This document shows positions 1-5,403 of a DNA stretch of 5,403 nt, one piece after another. Origin of the DNA: Thiotrichales bacterium (lineage in GTDB: Bacteria; Pseudomonadota; Gammaproteobacteria; J044); NCBI GenBank assembly GCA_024762895.1, contig JANTGN010000178.1, positions 1-5,403 on the forward strand. The letters are read 5' to 3'. A program made the position numbers and the translations under genes. The notes under the pieces are model-generated. The model saw nothing but the letters and a program-made list of their open reading frames with translations. It made no database searches and had not been told where the DNA came from. The number at the start of each line of letters is the position of its first letter. Position 1 is the first letter of the stretch.

Positions 1-1733
1 TCATCGGTAATTTTAACCAGTGGGACGGGCGCACCAATCCAATGCGCGTACGCGGTGGCACTGGAATCTGGGAATTATTCATGCCCGGTCTTCATGCCGG
101 TGAGTTTTACAAGTTTGAGATCCGCAATCGCGATAGCGGTGAGGTCGTCGTCAAGACCGACCCCTATGGTCAGTTCTTCGAAGAAAGACCCAAGACGGCC
201 GCCATCGTCACCGCTAACTCCACTTACGAATGGCAGGACCAGGACTGGATTAACAGGAGAAGTGAACGCCCCTGGCAGCATGAGCCCATGTCCATATACG
301 AGGTTCATCTTGGTTCATGGCAACAGGATGAGCAAGGCAATTTCCTGTCTTATCGTGAACTGGCGCACCGCCTAACCGACTATGTGAAAGACCTCGGGTT
401 TACCCATATCGAATTACTTCCGATCACCGAACACCCACTGGATGCCTCCTGGGGCTATCAGACCACCGGTTATTTCGCACCCACCAGCCGCTTTGGTGAT
501 ACCGATGATTTTCGCTATTTTGTGGATTATATGCATCGGCATGACATCGGCATTATTCTGGACTGGGCGCCCGGTCATTTTCCTAAAGACCTGTTTGCTC
601 TGGCCCGCTTTGACGGTACCGCCCTGTACGAGCACGAGGATCCCCGCAAGGGTGAACACCAGGAATGGGGTACCTATATCTTCAACTATGACCGCAACGA
701 GGTTCGCTGTTTCCTGGTTTCCAGTGCCATGTGCTGGATGGAGGAATATCATATCGATGGCCTGCGCGTTGATGCGGTTGCCTCCATGTTGTATCTGGAT
801 TACTCCCGTGAAGAGGGCGAATGGATACCGAATGAATTTGGCGGCAATGAAAATCTGGGTGCCATTGATTTCATGCGCCAACTGAATACGACCGTTCAGG
901 AACACCATCAGGGTGTGCAGGTGATAGCCGAGGAATCGACTTCATGGCCTCAGGTAACTCGTCCTCCCTGGCTGGGCGGTCTGGGTTTTACTATGAAGTG
1001 GAACATGGGATGGATGAACGATACTCTGGATTATTTTACTCATGACCCGGTTTATCGTCATTACCACCATGATCAGTTGACCTTCGGCCTGCTGTATTCC
1101 TTTAGTGAAAATTTTGTGCTTCCTTTTTCTCATGACGAGGTGGTGCACGGAAAACGATCCCTGCTCTACCGCATGCCCGGAGATGAATGGCAGCGTTTCG
1201 CTAACCTGCGTCTACTGTTGACCTACATGTGGACCTACCCCGGCAAGAAACTCCTGTTCATGGGCTGCGAATTCGGCCAGGGCAACGAATGGAATTTTGA
1301 ACAATCCCTGGAATGGTATCTCCTGCAATTCGAGGGCCACAAAGGCGTTCAGTCTCTGGTCCGTGACCTGAACCGGCTCTATACTAGTCTGCCCGCCCTG
1401 CACCAGCACGACTTTGACTGGCAGGGCTTTGAGTGGGTGGACTGTCATGATTCGGCCCAGTCGGTGCTCAGCTATCTGAGAAAGAGCGACCAGGACCTGG
1501 TACTGAATATCTTTAACTTCACCCCGGTGCCCCGCGAAGGCTATCGCATTGGCGTTCCTGAGGCTGGCTGTTATACCGAGCAGCTCAACTCGGATTCGTC
1601 TTACTATGGCGGTAGCAATATGGGCAATGCCCATGAACTCTGGACCGAAGAAGTTCCCTGGATGGGACACCCCCATTCACTACAACTGACCCTGCCCCCC
1701 CTCGCAGGTGTGGTACTAAAGCGAGACGGCTAA
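1..1733 (+). CDS. glgB: 1,4-alpha-glucan branching enzyme, 5'-truncated by window edge
   Basis: This enzyme cuts alpha-1,4-glucan chains and rejoins the piece through an alpha-1,6 bond, creating the branches of glycogen in the cytoplasm. The reading frame is open from the left edge (first full codon at 3, IGNFNQWDGRTNPMR), so the Met at 42 is internal. About 576 codons are visible against 728 in E. coli GlgB; the missing part is the N-terminal domain and the start of CBM48. Visible in order: the rest of CBM48 (to about 270), the GH13 barrel beginning at SIYEVHLGSW (about 291), and the C-terminal beta domain ending in LPPLAGVVL. GH13 motifs are intact: DWAPGHFPKD (about 561-590), GLRVDAVASMLY with the nucleophile Asp at 771-773, AEEST with the acid/base Glu pair at 930-935, and FSHDEVVHGK with the transition-state Asp at 1134-1136. 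TAA stop at 1731-1733. No terminator follows, so transcription may run into the tRNA. Identity is very secure from co-linear similarity to E. coli GlgB recalled from memory. Confidence 0.97.
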   Translation, partial: IGNFNQWDGRTNPMRVRGGTGIWELFMPGLHAGEFYKFEIRNRDSGEVVVKTDPYGQFFEERPKTAAIVTANSTYEWQDQDWINRRSERPWQHEPMSIYEVHLGSWQQDEQGNFLSYRELAHRLTDYVKDLGFTHIELLPITEHPLDASWGYQTTGYFAPTSRFGDTDDFRYFVDYMHRHDIGIILDWAPGHFPKDLFALARFDGTALYEHEDPRKGEHQEWGTYIFNYDRNEVRCFLVSSAMCWMEEYHIDGLRVDAVASMLYLDYSREEGEWIPNEFGGNENLGAIDFMRQLNTTVQEHHQGVQVIAEESTSWPQVTRPPWLGGLGFTMKWNMGWMNDTLDYFTHDPVYRHYHHDQLTFGLLYSFSENFVLPFSHDEVVHGKRSLLYRMPGDEWQRFANLRLLLTYMWTYPGKKLLFMGCEFGQGNEWNFEQSLEWYLLQFEGHKGVQSLVRDLNRLYTSLPALHQHDFDWQGFEWVDCHDSAQSVLSYLRKSDQDLVLNIFNFTPVPREGYRIGVPEAGCYTEQLNSDSSYYGGSNMGNAHELWTEEVPWMGHPHSLQLTLPPLAGVVLKRDG

Positions 1734-1739
1734 GCCGAT

Positions 1740-1768
1740 TTGTCCACCGCGGTGGCAACAGGTAGAAT
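1740..1768 (+). promoter_or_regulatory. Sigma-70 type promoter for tRNA-Arg
   Basis: A -35 element TTGTCC (1740-1745; four of six match TTGACA) and a -10 element TAGAAT (1763-1768; five of six match TATAAT) are separated by exactly 17 bp. Transcription would start near 1775, giving a leader of only a few bases before the tRNA at 1779. The bases after the -10 (CCCCATC) are GC-rich, the discriminator type seen at stable-RNA promoters under stringent control. The spacer contains a perfect 12-bp palindrome, CCACCGCGGTGG (1744-1755). The promoter starts just after the glgB stop, so the tRNA need not depend on glgB transcription. Confidence 0.6.
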
Positions 1769-1778
1769 CCCCATCCAC

Positions 1779-1855
1779 GCCCCCGTAGCTCAGCTGGATA
1801 GAGCGTCCCCCTCCTAAGGGGAAGGTCACACGTTCGAATCGTGTCGGGGGCGCCA
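1779..1855 (+). tRNA. tRNA-Arg, anticodon CCU (decodes AGG)
   Basis: The full cloverleaf can be folded by eye. Acceptor stem GCCCCCG (1779-1785) pairs with CGGGGGC (1845-1851). D stem GCTC (1788-1791) pairs with GAGC (1801-1804). Anticodon stem TCCCC/GGGGA (1806-1810/1818-1822) closes the loop CTCCTAA with anticodon CCT at 1813-1815. T stem ACACG/CGTGT (1828-1832/1840-1844) closes TTCGAAT. The discriminator base is G1852, usual for gammaproteobacterial tRNA-Arg, and CCA is encoded (1853-1855). All stems are perfect, so the gene is expected to be functional. It reads the rare arginine codon AGG. I found no second copy of its 3' end in the window, so there is no sign of an integrated element here. 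Confidence 0.98.
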
Positions 1856-2065
1856 TTATTTTCTGCCAGGACAAAAAGGTGATTCCCACCAGGCATCTAA
1901 AATGCAACCCTTCGGCAAGTTACAATACAGAGCAGCAGCGGAATGACACCAGTCCCATGGAATGAGGCATCAGATAACGGATAGGTTACTCGGCCACTCT
2001 TTGGCCTACATGACATGAGTCCTGTCCCTTACTCACAGTTGCCCGCATTATACGATTACCATGCC
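1856..2065. other. Intergenic region without a convincing gene
   Basis: This stretch separates the plus-strand tRNA from the minus-strand terminator of the small secreted protein. Directly visible: an AT-rich tail after the tRNA (ATTATTTT, 1856-1863); short inverted repeats GGCCA/TGGCC (1992-1996/2002-2006) and TGAGT/ACTCA (2016-2020/2031-2035); repeated AGGCATC (1891-1897, 1965-1971) and GGAATGA (1940-1946, 1959-1965). On the minus strand there is a perfect TATAAT (2052-2047) followed by GCGGGC, and a weak hairpin GGTG/CACC followed by five T (1890-1871). A 39-codon minus-strand ORF (2016-1897) lies between them. I cannot match any of this to a known RNA or protein family. A small RNA or peptide gene is possible but unproven. 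Confidence 0.6.
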
Positions 2066-2096
2066 AATAAAAACCCCCGCATGATAGCGGGGGTTT
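2066..2096 (-). terminator. Rho-independent terminator of the small secreted protein gene
   Basis: A perfect 10-bp stem, AAACCCCCGC (2071-2080) and GCGGGGGTTT (2087-2096), closes a 6-nt loop (ATGATA). Read on the minus strand, the G+C-rich stem is followed by TTTTTATT, the usual U-tract. It lies 20 bp beyond the stop codon of the minus-strand gene at 2117. The plus-strand side has only TTT after the stem, so it works best for the minus strand; it also shields that gene and the plus-strand tRNA unit from each other. Confidence 0.9.
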
Positions 2097-2116
2097 AAGT
2101 GCACTATCACAAGTGC

Positions 2117-2437
2117 TTACCAGCGGCGGTAGTATGGAGGGGGATAGCCACCATAACCATAACCGGGGTAACCTCCGTATCCATAGCCGGGATAACCACC
2201 ATAACCGGGGTAACCTCCGTATCCATAGCCAGGATATCCCCCATAGGGACCATAACCATAGGGACCGTAATAATCATCGTCCCATTCGTCTTCCATCTCT
2301 TCCATCCAGTACATGGGCGTCCATACTGGCCAGTCATTCCAACCATCATCCCAGCGATCACCACCCCACCAGGCATTGGCCTGAGTTGCAAAAACCAGCA
2401 TGAAAGCTGCCAAAAGTAATCCGATTTTACGCATCAT
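2117..2437 (-). CDS. Secreted Gly/Tyr/Trp-rich protein, sulfur globule protein-like
   Basis: A 106-codon ORF for a small exported structural-looking protein. Residues 1-22 form a clear Sec signal peptide: MMRK, a hydrophobic core (about 5-17) and the cleavage motif ANA (20-22). The mature part, about 84 aa, starts WWGGDRWDDGWNDW, continues with PVWTPMYWMEEM and an acidic stretch (46-55), then a Gly-Tyr-Pro tail (58-100) built from GPYGY, YPGYG and GGYPGYG units, ending PPPYYRRW. It has no cysteine and nine tryptophans. Signal peptide, WWGG start and Gly/Tyr tail recall the Sgp proteins that coat periplasmic sulfur globules in purple sulfur bacteria; that match is from memory of the family, not a search. 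Alternative: another low-complexity envelope or adhesive protein. The gene has its own terminator and a long leader, so it is probably monocistronic. A second ATG (2434) is better placed relative to the ribosome binding site, giving 105 aa. Confidence 0.85.
   Translation of the reverse strand: MMRKIGLLLAAFMLVFATQANAWWGGDRWDDGWNDWPVWTPMYWMEEMEDEWDDDYYGPYGYGPYGGYPGYGYGGYPGYGGYPGYGYGGYPGYGYGGYPPPYYRRW
2156..2236 (-). repeat. 42-nt direct repeat encoding the Gly/Tyr/Pro tail
   Basis: Positions 2156-2194 and 2198-2236 are 39-nt copies offset by exactly 42 nt, with one mismatch (2189 G versus 2231 A). They encode identical peptides YPGYGYGGYPGYG at residues 82-94 and 68-80, a 14-residue unit. Near-identity at synonymous sites shows recent duplication and not only amino-acid selection. 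A second, smaller repeat, CCATAGGGACC at 2241-2251 and 2256-2266 (15-nt period), encodes the GPYGY/GPYGG pair upstream in the protein. Confidence 0.9.
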
Positions 2438-2439
2438 CT

Positions 2440-2445
2440 ACCTCC
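2440..2445 (-). promoter_or_regulatory. Ribosome binding site that favours the second ATG
   Basis: On the minus strand GGAGGT (2445-2440) is a strong Shine-Dalgarno match. It lies only 2 nt from the first ATG (2437-2435) but 5 nt from the adjacent second ATG (2434-2432). The second spacing is closer to the usual optimum, so translation probably starts there with MRKIGLLL. The signal peptide is intact either way. Confidence 0.65.
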
Positions 2446-2515
2446 AGATTTTTTATGATCCAGCCCTTAACTCATAACAATAATAGATAAAGATCCTGAA
2501 AAATGCATGATTCAA

Positions 2516-2529
2516 GTCAATACATTGAC
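2516..2529. promoter_or_regulatory. Palindrome GTCAATACATTGAC, possible operator
   Basis: Two perfect 6-bp arms (GTCAAT and ATTGAC) flank a 2-bp centre (AC). On the minus strand its distal arm overlaps the TTGACT -35-like hexamer (2520-2515), about 80 bp upstream of the small gene's start, a sensible place for a regulator to bind. It does not fit the FNR (TTGAT-N4-ATCAA) or CRP consensus. It is too tight to be a terminator and has no T-tract. Function is inferred from position and symmetry only. Confidence 0.3.
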
Positions 2530-2639
2530 AGCTTTTACGGTTTCCATATCACAGCAAACGGGATATTAGGAAAGCAAAATGATTCTCTAATCAGTTTGAA
2601 ATCCATGAGCACAAGGCAGAGGCGATGCTATACGGAGAT

Positions 2640-4805
2640 TCAATCTGAGCGACGCGCTTCAAAGATATTGGGAAGCGCGTATATACGATCCAGAACCAGG
2701 CTGAGCTGACCCGTATCCTGAACCTCAAGATCCAGATCCATATGGACCGACTGGTCATCGGGATCGGTGCGTGTATTGGCCCCCATGACATTCACCCTTG
2801 CATTAGTCAGCACCTGGGTAATGTCCTTGAGCAGCCCCTGACGATCAAAGGCCTCGATATGGATCATAACCCGGCTGCGATGGGGCGCCCCCCCCCAGTT
2901 GACCTCTACCAGACGCCGTTTACGCTTCTCCGGCATGCTCAGTATATTGGGGCAATCCTGACGATGTATGGTCACCCCTTTTCCCTGGGTGATATAGCCA
3001 ATAATGGGCTCGCCGGGGACCGGCTTACAGCAGTTGGCTATATTGGTCATCAGGTTACCAACACCCTGAATGGTTATATCATCCGTATATGCGGATTCTT
3101 TCTCACCTTCCTTATAACGGCGTCCCAGATGCAGGCCCTGGTCGGGTAAGGAAGGCACCTTCAGGGCACCCACCAGTTGCCCCGAGGTCACATCGCCACA
3201 GCCCACGGCAGCCAGCAAGGCTTCTCCACTATTAAGATTGAAGTGATGCGCCAGTTCATCCAGATCGACGTGATCCAGTCGCAGATGATTCAGTTCCCGC
3301 TCAAAGATCTCGCGTCCATCACGCACATTCAGGTCATAATCCTGAAGTTTGAACCATCGCCTCACCTTGGCTCGAGCACGTGTTGAGGCCAGGTAACCCA
3401 GACGGCTATCCATCCAGTCTCGACTGGGATGGGGCTCCCTGGCCGTGAGTATCTCCACCCGCTCACCGGAATTAAGCTGGTAGTTCAATGGCACGATATG
3501 ACCATCCACCCTTGCGCCTCGGCTGCGATGCCCCACATCGGTATGAATGGCATAGGCGAAATCCAGCGGGGTGGACCCTTTGGGGAGATCCAGCACTCGT
3601 CCCTTAGGGGTCAGTACAAAGACACGATCGCTAAAGAGTTCGGCGTTCAGGTCTTCCAGTAACGACTCATCATTGTCTTCCCGGTTCTCCAGCAGGCGTC
3701 GCAGGGCATTGATCATATTCTCCATGGCCTGGTCCTGCTTGCTGCCTTCCTTGTAACGCCAATGTGCTGCTACCCCGTGTTCTGCAAATTCATGCATCTC
3801 ACGAGTTCGAATCTGCACCTCAACCACTCGCCCATCAGGTCCAATGACCGCGGTATGCAATGACTGATAACCATTTTCTTTGGGGTTGGCGATGTAATCA
3901 TCAAATTCCTGGGGTAAATGCTTCCACAGGCTATGGACCACACCGAGTACCAGATAGCATTGGGGCACATTTTCAACCACCACGCGGACCGCCAGCAGGT
4001 CAGCCAGCTCGTCCAGCTGGACCTGCTTACGTTTCATCTTTCGCCAGATGCTAAATAGATGTTTCGGTCTGCCGTAGATCTTTGCCTCTATGCCGGCTTC
4101 CTGAAGCTGACTGGACAACTGCACTACGAAGTTATCGATGAAGGCCTCACGTTCGGCTCGGTTAACATCCATGGATTTGGCCAGGTCCTTATAGGCCGCA
4201 GGCTCGAGATGGCGAAAAGACAGATCCTCCATTTCCCATTTGAGCTGTGCCACTCCCAGGCGATTGGCCAGCGGTGTGTAAATATCTACGGTTTCACGTG
4301 CGATACATCGCCGCATCTCGGGTGCTTCCTGCGGCAGGCCACGAAGCCTCTGCACCCTGTAGGCCAGCTTCACCAGGACCGCGCGAACATCATCCACCGT
4401 CGCCAATAACATCCTGCGGAGGGTTTCAGCCTGCTCCGGAGCCTGGGGCTCCTCTTCGGTGCATTCCTTGAAGGTATTGAGCCAGTTAATATGCCCGACG
4501 AGATTGGCAATGGTCTTGCCAAACTCCTGATTAATTCTGTCTTCATCCAGATTTTCTCTGAGTCGAGGATCACTCAGAAGCGTGGCCGTCAGGGTTTCGC
4601 TATCGACACCCAGCCTTTTGAGTATGATGGCAACATCGACGGCACTGGGACGTGGGTCGTTCTCATCCTGTACCTCCAGGGCATAGCGCATGGCCGCCTC
4701 GAGCGACCCCAGGTTTTCATCATCGGAAAAGTCCCGGAATAACTCGTGACGTAAGTGGTCCAGGTCTTTCTTATCGATATATCCTTTAAAATGGCTATGC
4801 TTCAT
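2640..4805 (-). CDS. relA: RelA, ribosome-associated (p)ppGpp synthetase
   Basis: RelA binds ribosomes stalled by uncharged tRNA and transfers pyrophosphate from ATP to GDP/GTP, making the stringent-response alarmone (p)ppGpp. At 721 aa it is near the 744 of E. coli RelA and co-linear with it. Domains: pseudo-hydrolase HD region (about 40-155), where the catalytic His-Asp is replaced (ATLLSDPRL at 74-82) and the later motif reads KLAYRVQRLR; synthetase (about 245-352) with GRPKHLFSIWRKM, EFDD at 300-303 and NGYQSLHT; TGS (392-454); zinc-finger-like region with C592, C593, H614 and C618; ACT/RRM (about 645-719). EFDD instead of the RxKD of SpoT, plus the dead HD site, marks a synthetase-only RelA. 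Start ATG is 6 bp after the stop of the HAD gene; no strong ribosome binding site is seen, suggesting coupled translation. A run of nine G lies at codons 637-640. Identity is secure. Confidence 0.97.
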   Translation of the reverse strand: MKHSHFKGYIDKKDLDHLRHELFRDFSDDENLGSLEAAMRYALEVQDENDPRPSAVDVAIILKRLGVDSETLTATLLSDPRLRENLDEDRINQEFGKTIANLVGHINWLNTFKECTEEEPQAPEQAETLRRMLLATVDDVRAVLVKLAYRVQRLRGLPQEAPEMRRCIARETVDIYTPLANRLGVAQLKWEMEDLSFRHLEPAAYKDLAKSMDVNRAEREAFIDNFVVQLSSQLQEAGIEAKIYGRPKHLFSIWRKMKRKQVQLDELADLLAVRVVVENVPQCYLVLGVVHSLWKHLPQEFDDYIANPKENGYQSLHTAVIGPDGRVVEVQIRTREMHEFAEHGVAAHWRYKEGSKQDQAMENMINALRRLLENREDNDESLLEDLNAELFSDRVFVLTPKGRVLDLPKGSTPLDFAYAIHTDVGHRSRGARVDGHIVPLNYQLNSGERVEILTAREPHPSRDWMDSRLGYLASTRARAKVRRWFKLQDYDLNVRDGREIFERELNHLRLDHVDLDELAHHFNLNSGEALLAAVGCGDVTSGQLVGALKVPSLPDQGLHLGRRYKEGEKESAYTDDITIQGVGNLMTNIANCCKPVPGEPIIGYITQGKGVTIHRQDCPNILSMPEKRKRRLVEVNWGGAPHRSRVMIHIEAFDRQGLLKDITQVLTNARVNVMGANTRTDPDDQSVHMDLDLEVQDTGQLSLVLDRIYALPNIFEARRSD
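2888..2896 (-). repeat. Nine-base G homopolymer inside relA
   Basis: The plus strand has nine consecutive C at 2888-2896, read as G9 in the relA codons for Trp637-Gly638-Gly639-Ala640, in the linker between the zinc-finger-like and ACT domains. By my translation, losing one G leads to a TGA after nine new residues (about 646 aa in all), and gaining one G leads to a TGA after about 16 (about 653 aa). Both remove the whole ACT domain. As sequenced, the frame is intact. Confidence 0.95.
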
Positions 4806-4811
4806 ACGGTT

Positions 4812-5403
4812 TTATAACTCTAATAATCCTGGCAGTTCTGAAATATTGAGGATCTCAGCATCGGGAGGCTTCCCACCGGGCCAGGGCCTTGAATCTCGAT
4901 TAACCCAGACCGTCCGTATCCCCAGGGTATTAGCCCCCAGTATATCCCGCACGGGGTCATCACCTATATGCAACAACTGTTCCGCCGGAACTCCAGCCAG
5001 GGTCAGTGCGGCCTGGAATATTTCCGGGTGAGGCTTTGCCTGCCCTATCTCGGCTGCGGTAATGACAAAATCAAAATAATGGCCAATGCCTATATGATAC
5101 ACATCGGCATTACCGTTAGTCATTGAACCCAGGCGATACAATCCGGTTAGCTGGTCGAGAACGTCTTCCGACCGGGCAAAGAACTCAACCTCATTCCTGG
5201 CCTGCCAGAACACCTTGAATCCCGGTTCCACCAGCGAATGATCATAACCGGTCTCATCGGCCAGCAGACCCAGCCAGTGTTTTCTCAGAAAGGTCAGATC
5301 GTGATGCCATTGCGGATGTGCACCAAAATGATCAATTCGGCTATCAATCAGGGCACGATAATCATAACGGGCCGTGATCCTTGGGTAGTGATTTTCCAGC
5401 CAG
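4812..5403 (-). CDS. HAD-superfamily phosphatase, YigB-like, 5' end outside window
   Basis: A haloacid-dehalogenase-type hydrolase, probably a small-molecule phosphatase. The frame is open through the right edge: 57 codons precede the internal GTG at 5231, giving 196 visible residues beginning WLENHYPRITARYDY. Motif II is SMTNGNA (Thr at visible residue 95), motif III has the Lys in QAKPHPEIF (about 123), and motif IV is HIGDDPVRDILGA (Asp-Asp at about 148-149). Motif I (DxDxT), with the nucleophile, should lie in the missing N-terminus of some 40 residues, judged against about 238 aa for E. coli YigB. The pattern (TNGNA, KPxxxxF, LHxGDD, then GIRTVWVNR) is that of HAD subfamily IA, closest in my recollection to YigB, a phosphatase of the riboflavin pathway intermediate. 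Substrate cannot be set from sequence. The stop TAA (4814-4812) is 6 bp before relA on the same strand, so the two are probably co-transcribed. Confidence 0.9.
   Translation of the reverse strand, partial: WLENHYPRITARYDYRALIDSRIDHFGAHPQWHHDLTFLRKHWLGLLADETGYDHSLVEPGFKVFWQARNEVEFFARSEDVLDQLTGLYRLGSMTNGNADVYHIGIGHYFDFVITAAEIGQAKPHPEIFQAALTLAGVPAEQLLHIGDDPVRDILGANTLGIRTVWVNRDSRPWPGGKPPDAEILNISELPGLLEL

Larger units (their letters stand above)
2438..2639. other. AT-rich intergenic region upstream of the small secreted protein gene
   Basis: This gap lies after the relA stop and before the small gene, both on the minus strand. It must hold the small gene's promoter unless relA reads through. Candidates on the minus strand are weak: TATTAT (2485-2480) has no good -35 partner, and TTGACT (2520-2515) has only AGGATC at 17 bp. 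A weak AT-rich hairpin TGATT/AATCA (2580-2593) followed by four T on the minus strand (2579-2576 region) could be a poor terminator for relA. A perfect 14-bp palindrome lies at 2516-2529. I see no credible gene on either strand. Confidence 0.6.

Noticed and set aside
42..44. ATG at 42 as the start of glgB
   Set aside because: Upstream codons from position 3 read IGNFNQWDGRTNP, a conserved CBM48 segment of GlgB, so this Met is internal and the gene begins outside the window.
1585..1907. Minus-strand ORFs across the tRNA, including one reading GAPDTIRTCDLPLRRGTLYPAELRG
   Set aside because: These are translations of the antisense strand of the tRNA-Arg gene. That peptide pattern is a familiar false protein produced wherever such tRNAs are translated, and the ORFs also overlap the end of glgB.
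2099..2419. Two long plus-strand ORFs and a second minus-strand frame over the small secreted gene, with repetitive Ile/Thr/Gly, His/Asn and Met/Val peptides
   Set aside because: They are frame shadows of the Gly/Tyr repeat, whose biased composition keeps stops out of other frames. Only the 2117-2437 minus frame has a signal peptide, a strong ribosome binding site and a terminator.
2580..2593. Hairpin TGATT-CTCT-AATCA with four T on the minus strand as relA terminator
   Set aside because: The stem is only five bp and mostly A+T, too weak to call; it is noted only as a possibility in the intergenic entry.
2503..2709. Plus-strand 68-codon ORF between the small gene and relA
   Set aside because: It runs into the relA 3' end antisense, has no Shine-Dalgarno sequence and no recognisable domain, and ends in Arg/Ser-rich sequence typical of shadow translation.
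3784..3795. Short match to the tRNA T-loop (TTCGAATC) inside relA, as a possible attachment site
   Set aside because: Only about eight bases match, it sits in conserved coding sequence, and no integrase or other mobile gene is present.
2742..4742. Several plus-strand ORFs of 61-135 codons opposite relA
   Set aside because: All are antisense to conserved RelA domains, lack ribosome binding sites and show no family features.
4812..5231. GTG at 5231 as the start of the HAD gene
   Set aside because: The frame stays open for 57 more codons to the window edge with HAD-like cap sequence, and motif I is not yet reached, so the real start is outside the window.

Overview
The window looks like a piece of a gammaproteobacterial chromosome. 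GlgB, RelA and the HAD phosphatase fragment all read like gammaproteobacterial proteins, and RelA has the EFDD motif typical of beta/gammaproteobacterial RelA. A small secreted Gly/Tyr/Trp-rich protein resembles the sulfur globule envelope proteins of sulfur-oxidising gammaproteobacteria, so a sulfur oxidiser (free-living or symbiotic) is the most likely host. That last step is inference from one low-complexity protein.

Layout. (1) Plus strand, left edge to 1733: the C-terminal three quarters or so of the glycogen branching enzyme glgB, cut by the window edge. (2) 1734-1778: a compact promoter for a tRNA-Arg(CCU) gene at 1779-1855. (3) 1856-2065: intergenic DNA without a convincing gene. It holds several short inverted repeats, a consensus TATAAT on the minus strand and a weak minus-strand terminator-like hairpin. 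(4) Minus strand: a strong intrinsic terminator (2066-2096), then the 105-106 aa sulfur-globule-like gene (2117-2437). (5) 2438-2639: AT-rich intergenic DNA carrying the small gene's leader and a perfect 14-bp palindrome. (6) Minus strand 2640-4805: complete relA, 721 codons. (7) Minus strand 4812 to the right edge: the C-terminal part of a YigB-like HAD phosphatase, only 6 bp upstream of relA and probably in the same operon. The plus- and minus-strand units converge in region 3.

How the genes relate: glgB makes the branches of glycogen, the small protein may coat stored sulfur, and RelA makes the starvation signal (p)ppGpp. The tRNA-Arg promoter has a GC-rich discriminator of the kind usually repressed by ppGpp. 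A storage and starvation theme is therefore visible, but the genes are separate transcription units and I see no proof that they form one system.

No phage, insertion sequence, CRISPR array or obvious novel multi-gene system is visible. The observations most worth a second look are the sulfur-globule-like protein with its internal DNA repeat, a run of nine G in relA that would truncate the ACT domain if it slipped, and a possible small minus-strand transcript between the tRNA and the small gene.
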